From: Polytrichum commune
Lineage: Eukaryota; Streptophyta; Polytrichopsida; Polytrichales; Polytrichaceae
Assembly (NCBI GenBank): GCA_950295325.1
Contig: OX485807.1
Location: 39,836,440-39,900,439 of the forward strand
DNA length: 64,000 bases
Reading direction: 5' to 3'
Shown here: in pieces, positions 1 to 11,994 of the stretch
Layout of the letters: each line of letters starts with the position of its first letter
How positions within the stretch are numbered: position 1 is the first letter of the stretch
Program-made: the position numbers and the translations under genes
Notes under the pieces: generated by a model
Database searches by the model: none
What the model saw: the letters and a program-made list of their open reading frames with translations, nothing else
What the model was told of the DNA's origin: nothing

Positions 1-76
1 TCTCATCCCACACATGTAATCACTTTAATAAGACTGCAAACATCATGCCCTATGGCTAACAGATCAAATGGCATAC

Positions 77-3000
77 CATAAGGTGAAAATCCGCTACCAG
101 GACCTGCGGCTGCTGCTGACAGCCCCCCTGTCATCGTGTTGAGCATCGCACCTATTTCTCATGCATGGTCAGCCCACTGTGCCATATTCCAGGAAGCCCT
201 TTTTCTGTTGTTGAGACCTAGTGTAGGCCAAAATTCTTTTTACCGCAATAACATATCAATTTTCTCCAGTCCGAGCATGAAGAGAGAAGCATGCTGGCCA
301 AGACCATGGACAGTCTTGCATATAGATGGTCAAAGATGCACCACTAAAGGGGATCCCCACTCCCACGTTGTACAAACAGGCCTTCGGGGACACGTTCGTT
401 GAGAGGAACACTTGACTACTGGGGCTCGTAGTGATGTCAACCCGCAACCACAGAGCAAACACAAACACAAACACAAACCAAAGACATCCAAAGAAAAACA
501 CACAAACCAGCAAACAGCAGTCCTCAGTGTCCACCCTTGATGATTCAATTACATTCAATACTTCAATTGATAACTTCGTCAATCTCTGCTTAATAAACGT
601 AATATACTCTGCATCTCCTTGAGGTGTGTATCATGTACAATCCTTAATTCATTTACTTTGAGATGACAAGAACCACAAAAGTCCTGCCTAGTTATATTGT
701 TGTTATTATTATTAGAAGATAAAAAATTCTTGAGCCTGCTGACCAATGGAAAAATGCAGTCTTCAACTTAGATAGTCTTCGTCTCAACATCAACTTTCTG
801 GTTCAAGTAAGCTTATATCAACCAAAGCTTGATCGAAGTCTTACACTATAACAAACACTTGAAGGAGCCAGCCAATATAAAATCTGTGTCAAAGACCAAA
901 ATATGTGCGGTATGTGAAGCCTAGTATTTCTAGAATGGCATCCATAATGTAGAAGTCGAGGATACACACCTGGGATTGTGGCAGCAGGTAGAACAGTGGC
1001 ACCAGGAGGGGCCATATCAAAACCACTTGCTCGCTTGCTGTACCAATGAACCCAACAGACCACCACATCGTCATACAAGAGCTAAACAAGTTTGCAAGGG
1101 CTTGAGGAATTAAAGAATCAGACCTGTTAATGATAAAAATAATAAAGAGGTCAATATATCCCAGCTTCTCTGAGATTGTCTCAACATTCAGTAACTATGA
1201 AGTGCATATATCCAGCAATAAGATTTGCACTCAGTTTGGTTAGTGCCATGCATGTCTGCTTGGGTGCTACATAGTGTAAACTAGCTAATGTTCTGTGACC
1301 AATATCTGCTGGAAAATCCCATAGAGAACCCAATAACCTGCCTCCCACATTTAAGATGCTACATGACAAATTTTGAAGTGAGCAAGGTTGCAGAAACCAT
1401 CAACCATATCGGCAAGTTACATACCTTTTCCTTTCCTTTGATCGTGATCTTGAACGTCGGTCGCGAGATCGACCTTGCGAATTTGAGCGAGATCGGTGCC
1501 TGTGAGATCTTCGGTCTCGATCTCCACGGTCATGCTCATGACGCCTATCAAGAGAAAATGGCAATTGAGAACACAGTGTGAGGCTTGCAAACTACAAAAG
1601 GCTGGATGCATTAAAAATGAATTGAGTGCAGAAGAGACAGAACGCATGCCTGGTAAGAAACCAATAATGACTCCAGTCTAACTAACCAAAGAATGTCTAC
1701 CACAACAATTTCCCGTAAACCAGAATTGGCATTGGCAAATTGCATACCTTTTTCTCTCTCTTAACTGTAAAGACAATACTCTCTACCTGAACAATTCCCT
1801 TAAAATGGTGACAAACCAATGCAACATCCTCATTGTGCTGGTTGACAGAATTCATCAGCACATGGATGTGATCAGATGTGGATATCCTACTCCATAGGTA
1901 CTAATTTTTGAAAGGCAGTTAGATATTTGTTACTGACCTGTCGCGATCGCCCCGATCTCCTCTATCACTACCTTCCCGATGGCGGCGCTCCCCTCGTTCA
2001 GTACGCTCATTTCTGTCAGTGCGTTCAACCCTTTCACTGCGCTCCCGGTCATCTCTTCGCCGCCTTTCTCTGTGACCATCATCACCTTGCCCTCTGTCCT
2101 TGCTTCTATCGTCATCTCGGATAGATCTCTGTGTAAACACATGAATTTCACACATTCAAGAAGATTGACTTGCACATCCATTGAATTAGAACATGCCATC
2201 AAATTTGATACAACCATGAACAATATGAGTGCAACATTAGCTCACATAAATACTTGAACGCACGATTCAAAAAAACAAACACAACAAAACAAGATGGCCA
2301 GGTCAATCATAGGGTGTACTAAAAGAAGATATGAACAATTTTGTTTGAAGTCTACAACATCCATTGAATTTAGAGGCAGCCTTGCTGACATAATAACTTG
2401 GAAAACAATGGCACATTCAATTCCTGTTATTACTGCTGCCCTCATCACAATCAGCCTGCACTTTGCTGGTAGAGATTTCCTAGAGAAAGATATCTGATGC
2501 CCATTACATGCTATAATCTCCTGACATCATCTCCAAGATCGCGTTGTACACTTATGCAAACTAGGCATAGGAGATCTTCAACCCTCTACAAAGCAAAGCT
2601 GAAATTATTCTTTGAAAATGGGAAATATCTGCCTCCTGAACTACTCTTGAGTTAAATAAACTTCAAATTCACTGCTGGGCATTTCAAAAAAAGGTAGAAC
2701 GACTAGAGCATTGTGCTTACAGGCACAGGCCAAGATGAATAGGTACGGTCAGACCACCATTCCGTAGTTCAATTAGCACTTTGGAACATCAATTGAAATG
2801 TAACCCCTGCCTGCGTAGATCTATAACTTGCTGCACATTGTGTGACCTAATATCACAAGACACGGAGCATGCCTTGACCCCGTGTGAAGACCAAAGTGCT
2901 TCTGCAGCACAAAACCCAAGTCTCTCATATTAGTTTTCTTGTCATGCTGTCATATATCCAGACTCGAACTTATGATGTACTTGCCAAGCCCAAATCGGAT

Positions 3001-3579
3001 TTAAATGTTACTTGGCCAGGTAACATGTTCAAGTGCCGTCATCACATACTACAAAATCAGCTCAGGAATTCCAGAGAAGATGTAGCTTCACATGTCAATT
3101 GCCATCACTCATGTCGTGTGCAATGTCACATAACGTATCTCACAAAATTCCGTCTTGTCATTCTGTCATATGTCCAGACTCGAAATTATGTTGTACTTGC
3201 CAAGCCCAACTCGAATTATGATGTTACTTGGCCAGGTAACATGTTCAAGTGCCATCATCACATACTACAAAATCAGCTCAGGAACTCCAGAGAAGATGTA
3301 GCTTCAAAATGTCAATTGCCATCACTTATGTCGTGGGCAATATAACATAACGTATCTCACATTCAAAAACAATTTATCTGGCACGGGTGAGATATCAACA
3401 CTAAGCACTGAGTCAAAAAAATGTCATACCTCCCGGTGACGACTGCCATTCTCCCGCATGTCTCGACCATCCGAAGGTGGCAATTCGTCGTTCTCAGGAC
3501 TCCTATGATACGACCTAGAGCGCGGAGGTGGCGAATCCCTCAAGTCACTTCCAAACCTATCGTCATCTTCAGGAGCCAT
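77..3579 (-). CDS. U2AF65: U2AF large subunit (U2AF65), N-terminal five coding exons; gene runs off the left edge
   Basis: U2AF65 is the nuclear splicing factor that binds the polypyrimidine tract and, with U2AF35, recruits U2 snRNP to the 3' splice site. Coding exons on the minus strand are 3579-3430 (ATG at 3579), 2128-1938, 1544-1425, 1037-970 and 151-77. All junctions are GT-AG and phases join exactly (0, 2, 2, 1, 1). The protein starts MAPEDDDRFGSD, then runs through an Arg/Asp/Glu-rich and RS-rich stretch across exons 2-3. It then reaches KRASGFDMAPPGATVLPAA in exon 4, which matches the plant U2AF65 linker; the FDMAPP core probably corresponds to the U2AF35-binding WDVPPPGF ligand of animal U2AF65 (inference). 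Exon 5 is an Ala/Gly-rich linker. The RRMs and UHM should lie left of position 1. Exon 1 is Pro/Ser/Arg-rich. Other RS proteins were considered, but the GFDMAPP motif decides the call. Confidence 0.9.
2129..3429 (-). other. First intron of the U2AF65 gene, containing a tandem duplication
   Basis: This 1.3-kb intron opens with GTATGA (3429 downward) and closes with a TTTACACAG acceptor at 2129. It is much longer than the next introns of the gene. It contains a two-copy tandem repeat (separate entry) and no credible coding sequence; the 153-codon frame at 2884-3345 is a translation of that repeat. Long first introns in plant splicing-factor genes can host regulatory alternative exons, but I see no specific exon here. 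Confidence 0.75.
2941..3360. repeat. Two-copy tandem duplication of about 204 bp inside the U2AF65 intron
   Basis: Copies at about 2941-3143 and 3157-3360 align over their full length with roughly ten percent differences by eye. Both begin with a GTCAT..CTGTCATAT segment and end with TAACGTATCTCAC. A short linker separates them. No terminal inverted repeat is evident, so this looks like a local duplication and not a transposon. Confidence 0.85.
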
Positions 3580-4340
3580 TGATGCACGCTATGTGCTTCC
3601 AATATGTGTAAACTTAAACCCTAACTATAACCAGACCGACAATGCCGGGTCGCACACGCCGATGCTCAAGTTGACACCGTCCAATGCTGACAACCTCACC
3701 CCGGCTGAATGACTGAAGGAGCGTTCTTCAAATATTAAACGGAATATATCAAAGCGGGAGATTATTACTCGGCTCAAAGGCACAATAACATGACATGTTG
3801 TGCAATATCTACATGTGCAGGAAGACGGCCATCACTGTCATCATGATTTTCTCTTCCAAACGAACGGCCGTTTGCATCCCTGTTGCGGCAGGAAGCTACA
3901 CAAAGTCCGAAGCTTAAGCCGAAACGCACAACGTCGATAAGTAAGTAGGCGGCAAAGGCCACAGAAAAACCTAATTTTTATGATGTTATGTAAGTTTATC
4001 GCGGCCAACTGCAAGAAAAGAGAAGATTCAAGGCACGGAGATGACAGCCGCCACCCAGCATTCACTGCACACCAAGGACCTTGTACATGAAATTTTTACG
4101 AAGAGAGGCGCTCTGAACTCTCAATACAGGAGCACAGGGTCGAAGTGGATGTTCGTCTTCGCGTTTTGCAGCAAGAACGGCGCCTAACTTAAGAGAAGCG
4201 ATTTTAACGAGAAAGTTGACAGTAAAAGATTGAAGTGCGCAGATGTGGGTAGTAATTGCGGCCAGGGGAGAAAGAGAAAAGAGGGAAGAAGTGAGCGTGG
4301 AGGGAAGAAGGGAGCAGTAGGCTAGAGGTATTGGCCGGCT
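3580..4340. promoter_or_regulatory. GC-richer intergenic region upstream of U2AF65, possible divergent promoter
   Basis: The stretch between the U2AF65 start codon (3579, minus) and a plus-strand ATG at 4341 is visibly richer in CG dinucleotides than the sequence to its right. It should hold the U2AF65 5' UTR and promoter. Whether it also drives a plus-strand transcript is inference. No convincing TATA box stands out on either strand. Frames on both strands here are short and unrecognised. Confidence 0.4.
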
Positions 4341-4514
4341 ATGGCGGAGGAGCAAACCCAGTGCGAGAGAGGGTCCCTAGTTCTTCCCTTGCGCTCCACT
4401 CGACGAAGACCATCGCTAACCTCGCTCCGTCGACGATCGTCGACGAAGACTGCTGCGGTCGTCGGATGTGGCCATCTTGAAGGCTACACTCATTTCATTC
4501 CCTTTAATAAGTAA
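4341..4514 (+). CDS. Possible small first coding exon, unrecognised
   Basis: An ATG at 4341 opens 57 codons starting MAEEQTQCERGS and rich in Arg/Ser, ending at TAA 4512-4514. The CG-rich composition and arginine repeats look unlike the surrounding AT-rich spacer. It could be exon 1 of a gene transcribed away from U2AF65, with a donor such as AA|GTAATG at 4511, or just 5' UTR sequence. It could even be a remote first exon of the SDG8-like gene 16.5 kb away, which has no confirmed start. I do not recognise the peptide, and evidence for translation is weak. Confidence 0.2.
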   Translation: MAEEQTQCERGSLVLPLRSTRRRPSLTSLRRRSSTKTAAVVGCGHLEGYTHFIPFNK

Positions 4515-6380
4515 TGTGGGTACATCACAAACTCTCAAAGGGTGGTTTAGAATCAACATACACCTATTTGTGTATAATGTAAGTATCATGTAATATATGT
4601 AGTAATCTTATGTGCCACTTTATTGTGTACTAGTATAATGTGACATCTATTAAAGGAGAATGCCAAAGTAATATAATTATCATGACATTAGTTGAATTTC
4701 ATGATTTTATTTTAACATTTCTTTATTTTTTTACGTAGTGATTTGGAATATGGAAGTTTGTGATGTTTGATAGATGCATACCTCACCCACATTGAGAACA
4801 TTGAGGCATGGTCAAAGATGATTTCTATATACATTTAAGGATGTGGTGGTGGTCGTGGTGGCAAGGTTCTTGCCTCCACCGTTCCCCACCAGTCTTGTAT
4901 GAAAGCATTAAGAAAAAATCGAAGAAAAAGAGTCACATGTCAAAGATTCTTTTCAAAACAAGAAAACGGTAGAACCGTGGGGCTCTGTCCTTTACTATGA
5001 AAGACTATAATTGTAGTTGTCCACTTTGCTCATGCCATTCCATAGCTATTTACTATACCAAACCTTTCTTGGATTTTGTGCACCTTCTTCTCAAATGCAA
5101 GTCAAGGATTGAAGCTACTCATTTATCACCCAAAATTTCTAAAATAAATAATCAAGAACTGCCGAAATAACTATAGTTAACTAGATTTCTTTCAATACAT
5201 TTTAGGGAGCAATCATGTATATATATATATATATATATATATAACTATAGTTAACACCCACATTAAATAAATGGACCAAAAATAACAAGAACAAGTAACG
5301 TCCGAGTGTGAACGCAAAGTGGTTAGGAAATTTGCTCTTGAAACGAAGAAGTTGATGCATAGTCTCCGTCCTACAGACAAAGCCAACAAATATGTGACAA
5401 AAAAACAAAAAAGAGGGGCAACGAGTGCAAGAGACGGGTATGATGGAGGAAACCAAGGGCCGGTTTACATCATGGACCATGAAGTCGGACCATGGTAGAT
5501 GGCATATTCCCATGGTCCAACTTCCATGGTCCAATGTCTTAAAAAATCAATTTACAATGCCTTTGGGCCCCTCACACTAGGTGTAAACCGAATGTGGACC
5601 ATGAGAAATGACCATGCACCAAAAAGTGAATTTGTTGATTTTTTGATGTATGCCCAAAAAGGTAGTTTTGAGAAAGAAAGAAAAAATGAAGTTTGACCAT
5701 TTTCTTGTCTCTATCTTCTCTTCCCAAAAAATCTTCATTAAAATTTTATTATAATGACATTTCTATGCCATGGGCCCTTGCCTTTTTCTACTAGAGCACA
5801 TCTTTTGCCTCTCCCACCACAAAACCCGTCAGATCATGTTAGTGGATCATGGTGGGGGGCATGATGGGGGTCATGGGCATGGACATACATGCATATGGCA
5901 GGTACACATGGACATAGGTGCCATATGGTTGCATGGGCTTAAGGGGTTGGGGTGGTTTGGACATTTATTCATATGCATGGTGCAACATGCCATGACAACA
6001 CGGGTTCACACTAGTAACATACATGGCTTGTGAATGTTAATTTCAACAAATAGTAGGGCAACAATTTGGCTTTTCAACACATTGTTCTTTTGAACTTCTC
6101 AATGAACTCCACTGTGTTTCAATATGTATTTCACCAAACAATGGACAAGGTTACTGAAGATAAATAAGGAATCATTTCTTGATTTCCCCTCGAGTTGCAC
6201 TGGATCTCATGAGGTGGTTGTCTTTTGGTTCTTTTCATGCAATTTATTTTTTCAATTTGTGCCAAAAATAAATAAAACTAAGTAAGAAGTCATATATCCA
6301 TGGGGTATAATGGAAAACTGTGTGAGTTGTCAAAAGTTCCCATGAGCAAATTTATAAATTTCTTGAGTTACTAAAGAGAT
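4515..6380. other. AT-rich intergenic spacer with an AT microsatellite and a palindrome
   Basis: No gene is visible. The stretch holds a TA dinucleotide run at about 5217-5242. A stem-loop at about 5470-5535 is built from CATGGACCATGAAGTC-type arms preceded by GGGCCGGTTTACA, which resembles the start of a PIF/Harbinger-like inverted repeat, but no matching right end was found. Similar GTTTACACCATGGACCATG sequence occurs at about 48760. Confidence 0.5.
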
Positions 6381-6810
6381 CATTAGAGTTATTTGTTTAG
6401 TAAAGCACATGAAACCATGGATTTAGACTCACATCCCGAGTTTATGAGAATTAACACAAAAATCAACCAAGTTTTCTTATTGCTTGGATTATCATACACA
6501 AAAGTGGTATTGGGCTATTAAAGATTGGCTTTTGGTTTATCCTACTAGCCAAGCCAAACCAAGCCAACCTTGCATAAGCCAATTTGAGATTCAAAACAAT
6601 GGATGCCATGCTCGTATCCTATTTTGAATCTTAAAAGTTTCTCAAAGTTTGAGAGCTGAGAAGAGGAGGTCCCAAAAATTTCACCCATCTTTCAAACATG
6701 CTCTAACACATGACAAGCTAATGAGCTCTTAAAAGAAAGTCTTCTCAAAGAAGCATCAAACCCATAGTTTCAACCCTCTTCGAGGGACTTTGCGGATAAC
6801 TCTATTACTT
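6381..6810 (+). mobile_element. MITE family X, copy 1
   Basis: This 430-bp segment is the cleanest copy of a dispersed repeat also found at 11995-12805, 26082-26986 (reverse) and 51126-51410 (reverse). The right end (…GGATAACTCTATTACTTG) is the inverse of the left end of other copies (CAAGCAATAGAGTTAT), giving short terminal inverted repeats. It has no coding capacity. I could not fix a target duplication, so the superfamily is unassigned. Confidence 0.6.
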
Positions 6811-9062
6811 GAATAATATTCAAAGATTTGGCATATCATGATGTAGCATCATAATTGAGATCAATACAATTTTTTGGATTTATCATGTGATCCAACTTTG
6901 ACAACATTATGAAACCCGTCCCAGGCTAGATCACATCTTCATTCGGCTTGGCCCGGCCCCTCCCACGCCTCCTTCACTACTCGGTGTTCTTGCCAACACC
7001 TGCATGGGAACTCTTCCATGTTGGGAACCAATGGGACAATACCCATTTTAAACTACAAATATTCAAGTTGACATCACTTCACTATTTCCAAGTTAATTGA
7101 TGGAGTTCCTTCACATGCCAAAGAAGCTCAATGACTAAAGTGACCAGGTATGTCAAGGAGGTAAGCCCACAAAGCACAAAGGGGGTCGGTTCTAGGCATA
7201 AAGGCCATCGGTACCTGGGATGCATAGTGACGGTTTTGCAACCGAACCAGGAGGGATCATGGAGGTGGCCGTGTGGCCTTGCACACCGTTACTAGTTGGG
7301 CTTTGATCTAGCTTGGGTGTAGTACCCAACTATGTTGTGTTGGTTCTAGGCAATCTTGTGTTGGTTGTAACAATGAAGGTGGGGGACCTCATCATATGCA
7401 AGGTTGTCTTACACAGGGCCTAGAGATTGGTTTAAGGAAGCTAGTGGTTTTGACTTTGAATATTCATCAACTATTCAATTGAGGCTAAAAATATTCCTCC
7501 TTCTACTTTATACATGTGTTTAGTTCAAAGACTAATATGAATTCTCTATAATATCAACCAAATAGCCATAAGTAAGTGTTGTAAGTGTTGGTTTGACCAC
7601 CCTCTACCTTAGTCACCTTCACAAAATCAAAGTACACCCACCATACCACTTTAGAGACATGACACAACTAATATTGGCATTGAACTTGGTTTTCATTGGC
7701 AAATGACTCATGTAGAATATGCTAATGATGATGTCCACTTGCACAATGATAAAAGAGTTCCCCCCTATAACAAAAAATTGGAAAACAAAGAATCTTTGAT
7801 TCCGGAGCCTAGATTGATACCTTCCTCAACTCCCATTTCAATTCTTTCAAACTCTTTGCTCATAATTCGCAATTGCTCCCTTGCTCAAGCTTCTAATGCT
7901 TGAATCTATTGGCTAGAGGTGTCCACATTATCCTCATCTACCTTAGTTGAAGCACATTCAAACAAAATTACCTTGGAAGGCTTCAAAGACACTTCAACAT
8001 CGAGCAATCCTATTGGTGAGAGCATAAGGTAGTTGACCCATTCCCGACCACCGCCCCATTCTCGCACCTTAGGCCTACCTATTTCCATGCATTACAATGC
8101 CAATCTCTTATTAGTGCTAACATGACATGGTCAAAATCTAACTTAGTCAAATGTCACTAGTTAAGTTGACATCTAAGTTCTAGATTGCAAGCATATTTGG
8201 GTGTCGCAATTATTGATGATGGGAATCAAGCGTTCTTGATTTTGTAAGCGATTGGTGATTAGAAAGAGGGTAGCCTACATCACAAGTACAGGTCGAAGAG
8301 AATGTCCACTTAGAAAATTCATAATAATTTGGTTATTGCACAAAAAAAATGAAAAATATGATTTGCTACTTATTTCTATTCCTTTTACACAAGTATTTCT
8401 TTCTCTAATCGTATATGAACCGCGAATGTGCTAAATTACTTAATTGGTTGGGAATGGGTCGGCTACCTTAATTCTGAACCCAAGTAATTACACTAGGGCC
8501 TAAGCATATAGTACGGTAGATAAGTCTTAAATGGTTTATTTTCTCCAACCATCTCACTTCTTTTGGGATTGAAACACATAGTTCGAACCATATGGTTAGC
8601 AATGCAAATCGAGGCGGTAGCTAGTTTATCGTGATTCTTGGAGCTCATGCGAGAATCATATGTATTATTAAAGTGAAGATACTCGTTCTCGTTAAATGGT
8701 CATATAGGTCCCCCCAATTTGTTGATTATTGACCTTAGGAAGATAAGCATATTTTGAGCACACAATCCAATCTCTTTCAAACACGTGTATTTTTGGTATC
8801 CCTTACTAGATCCACACCAACCACATACCACTCATATATAGGTGTCCAAATTATTGCTATGTTGGAATTAGGCACATCTATCTTATGACAAAATGAGGGG
8901 TGGCGTTAATAAGGCGTCACTTCTTTGTTGAATCTTGTCATTCCCAACTCACTAAACATTCCACCCAATTTGAAGTATCATTTACACTACAACTTGCAGG
9001 TGTGGTTGTGGTCATGGTTAACCGTAATCACAACCACTGTGAGTTGGAACTCGCAATCTATA
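6811..9062. other. Intergenic spacer without recognisable genes
   Basis: AT-rich sequence with only short open frames. None shows a recognised domain. The frames at 7703-7903 and 8900-9217 look like chance frames or very old transposon debris. Confidence 0.4.
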
Positions 9063-9203
9063 AGGTAGATATACTCAAAATCATTACTAAACCTAAAACT
9101 GCCACTATGTACCACATGCATACATTTGTTACTTCCACATGTATACATGTGGTACATAGTGGTGAATTTAGGTTTGGTGAGTGTTTTGAGTATACCTATT
9201 TTG
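9063..9203. repeat. Long imperfect hairpin (foldback or MITE-like)
   Basis: Arms of about 58 nt at 9063-9121 and 9143-9203 are reverse complements with some mismatches, around a loop of roughly 20 nt. The core CACTATGTACCACATG also recurs in the inverted-repeat arms at 60.9 and 61.2 kb, so the hairpin belongs to a dispersed family. A transcript through it would fold into a microRNA-precursor-like stem, but nothing shows that it is expressed. Confidence 0.65.
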
Positions 9204-10067
9204 ATAAGGGTGATTAACTTCTTTGAAGTGCACCCTTTTGCAAGAAGTAATGAAGATTGTTAGAGTATGTTTTTTGGGAGGAAAAGTGCTTTCACTTCAA
9301 CATCAACTACAAGCTTGGGCTCAATCTTTAAGTTAGTCCCAAAACAAGGTCCATAAAGAGGGTGGTTTGGATCCCAAGTTTTTGGAAGTCGGACCTTAAT
9401 GTCTACCAACCCTCTAAACATTAGAATTAGGTGTCGTCATTTGCAGTCTCGTGGTCAAATTGTACGTAAGTGAAGATCAACCCCTAAATCCCTCAACGTT
9501 CTTGAAAATGAGACTATGCACTTTAAATGATATATAACTTGCTAAGATGGAGAGATAGATAGATATGTATGTTTTCCACATGTAGGTATTGGAATTTTTT
9601 ACCACCTCCAAAACTCACAATCATCATCAATGCATATAATCTATGCACCAGGAAGTGGTTCATCTTGCAAGACAATTTGACATCTTTGCCAAATGAAGAA
9701 CATGCAATCTTTCACTTACAAAAGAACCTCTCACCCCCTATATGACTTTTATAATTGTATTAAACCGCGTCAAGTTTCTCATGAAATGAATGAAATTATT
9801 TTGTTTGATGTTTTGATCTCTCTCTCTCTATATATATATATATACACACACACGCACACACACACAATGTGGGAGAACATAACATTAAAAAAAATCTAAC
9901 ATGTATGGGCTCATGTGAAGAAGCTCTTCATGTATGCTTGCTTTCTTAGGAGTCAAGTTTCTATCTATCTATCTATTTCTCTATCCAAGCAACTAATCAT
10001 ATGGATATAATCCTTTGTTGATGGTGCCTCATAAGCAATTCATTGTCACAATTTTCAGTTAGTCTTG
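9204..10067. other. Spacer with compound microsatellite
   Basis: No gene seen. A compound TC/TA/CA simple repeat lies at about 9819-9867, and TATC runs occur near 9550 and 9960. Confidence 0.5.
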
Positions 10068-10075
10068 GAAACATG

Positions 10076-10759
10076 CAGGGTTGTCTATTGTGTCGTGACG
10101 GAGGCTAATCCCGACATAATGTCGTGGCGTCACGACACGTATCTGTCACGACATTATGCCGGATGTCGTCTTTATCCTGACGAACTTGAATTTTACCGTA
10201 TTTTTTTGTGTAATTACATTACCCCAATCAGGACACGTAGGATTTACGATGTCCACGTATGGTGCCATGTCAGCAAAGTAGAGGTAAAGTGGGAAAAAAA
10301 TTACTAGCGCCCGTCCCCCCCCCGTTCCCCCCGCTCCCTACGTTCCCCTCCCCCATCCGGCACCCCATCCGGCCCCCCCAATCCGAACCCCAATCCGGCC
10401 CCCATCCGTACCCCATCCGGCCCTCCATCCGGCGTTCCCCCCGTCCGCATCCGTTCCCGTCCCCGTCCGCTCCGTTCCCGTCCCCCCCACACCCTCATTT
10501 GTCATATTTTACTACTTTGATTTTAACATAATGATAAACACACAGGCAAAATTATTTACCTGGCAAGGGAAATATGCACATCCACGTCGGATTTTTCTGC
10601 CACATTGGATGCCACCTTGGCAAGAAGGTAAGTATTTTACCCACCCTACTAGCTTCCCCCTAGTATGACCCTACGTGGACCCTATTATGTCATGACGGAG
10701 GGGTCCGCCCCGACACGACACGTCATGACGGTGGCAGGACGTCGCGATAGACAACCCTG
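10076..10759. mobile_element. Non-autonomous hAT-like DNA transposon, 684 bp
   Basis: The element begins CAGGGTTGTCTATTG and ends with the inverse, CGATAGACAACCCTG, so terminal inverted repeats are at least 13 bp. It is flanked by a perfect 8-bp direct repeat, GAAACATG, at 10068-10075 and 10760-10767. An 8-bp target duplication plus CAGGG termini is the hAT signature. There is no transposase; the short frames inside are chance. The interior has GTCGTGACG-rich subterminal repeats and a C-rich minisatellite. Confidence 0.9.
10310..10495. repeat. C-rich minisatellite (CCCCATCCGG-like) inside the hAT element
   Basis: Irregular decamer-like units related to CCCCATCCGG are repeated across about 185 bp. 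The minus strand therefore carries many runs of four or more G separated by 7-8 nt, a potential G-quadruplex former. Composition contrasts sharply with the AT-rich flanks. Confidence 0.8.
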
Positions 10760-10767
10760 GAAACATG

Positions 10768-11248
10768 TTTTTTTCCACGCATTGGAATGTGTAATATCCC
10801 TTTGTCATTTCACCCTACGAGTATGATGGGCCCAAGTTAGGCCTCTAGATACACAAGAACATGTATTTGAGCTACATTCTTTTAGTATATTTGTTAGCGT
10901 GTTAAAGATGTACATAAAATCAACTCATTCTCCAAGTGCATTTTTCAAGTCAGTTGAATACCTTGACCGTTGATGGACCAAAGGGCTCGATGTACAACAC
11001 ATATATACAAACTTTATGAGCTTCACCAAGTCTTAAATCTATGCTCTTAACATAATAATGTTGAGTTTTCTTACATTTACATCTTACGTCAAAGTTTAAT
11101 AAAAATATACTCATATGTGAAATTGATGATCAAAATTTAAACATGTGAATTTGCATCCAAGGATGCTCATGTTGTGTATTTTAACATATATCCTTAACCT
11201 ACAATAAGGGTTCAAGAAGCCAATGTGAACATATCCATGTACAATAGT

Positions 11249-11309
<61 letters not shown>

Positions 11310-11701
11310 GCTACAAGAAGTTGTGATCATCAATAAGAGAGATGAATATGCTTCTACTTATATCCTTGATATAACCCATAGCATCAAAAAAGGTTTTCAC
11401 ACCATAACATTATTGACTAATGTGTGTTTGTTCGTGTGGGCCTCTCATAATATAACCATGGGATGTCCCAATTATATTCATATTAAGTTTGAATTTGCAT
11501 TAGGTTAGGGCATTCCATGGTTAGATTCTCAGGGCCCACATGAAGAAATGCACATTGCTTAATAATATTATGCCTGTGATTTTTATTAAGAGATTATTAT
11601 ATGACCCGGTGAACCTTGTAGAAATTGTGCATGTAGATTGTACATTGATCTTGAAGGGTCAAAACACTTTACCTATAAAAATTTACTTGTCACAGTCCTT
11701 T
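10768..11701. other. Spacer with CA/TA microsatellite
   Basis: Holds a long CA run at about 11252-11294 followed by a short TA run to about 11309. No gene is visible. Confidence 0.6.
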
Positions 11702-11709
11702 AAGTTAGA

Positions 11710-11945
11710 GGGAGACAAAGCATTATACGAGCTTACCTCTCATTCATCCAACATAGAAACATGGAAATAGAATACAACCCATGTGCTACTTTTCTAGTCG
11801 ATTTGACATTGGATTTAGTTTTAAAGACCTCAAAGTAGTCTACTCAAGGTCATTTGACATGAATCGGCAACAAAGCTATAGGAGGTCAAGTTTTCTATGT
11901 TGGACGGATGAGAGGTATGCTTGTATATGATAATTCCCTCTCTCC
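11710..11945. mobile_element. MITE family Y, copy 1 (8-bp target duplication)
   Basis: A 236-bp element with terminal inverted repeats of about 45 bp: left GGGAGACAAAGCATTATACG, right end the inverse of GGAGAGAGGGAATTATCAT. It is flanked by a perfect 8-bp direct repeat AAGTTAGA (11702-11709 and 11946-11953), pointing to hAT-type insertion. Related copies occur at 41675-41918 and 50123-50363. No coding capacity. Confidence 0.85.
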
Positions 11946-11994
11946 AAGTTAGAATACCAAAAGGTATTTGGTAATTGGTAGCCATCAAAGTAAT

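Noticed and set aside
2884-3345. 153-codon plus-strand frame with an internal protein repeat
   Set aside because: It is the translation of the tandem duplication inside the U2AF65 intron, antisense to the gene.
11252-11309. CA/TA run as a functional Z-DNA or promoter element
   Set aside because: An ordinary microsatellite in spacer with no gene nearby to support a role.
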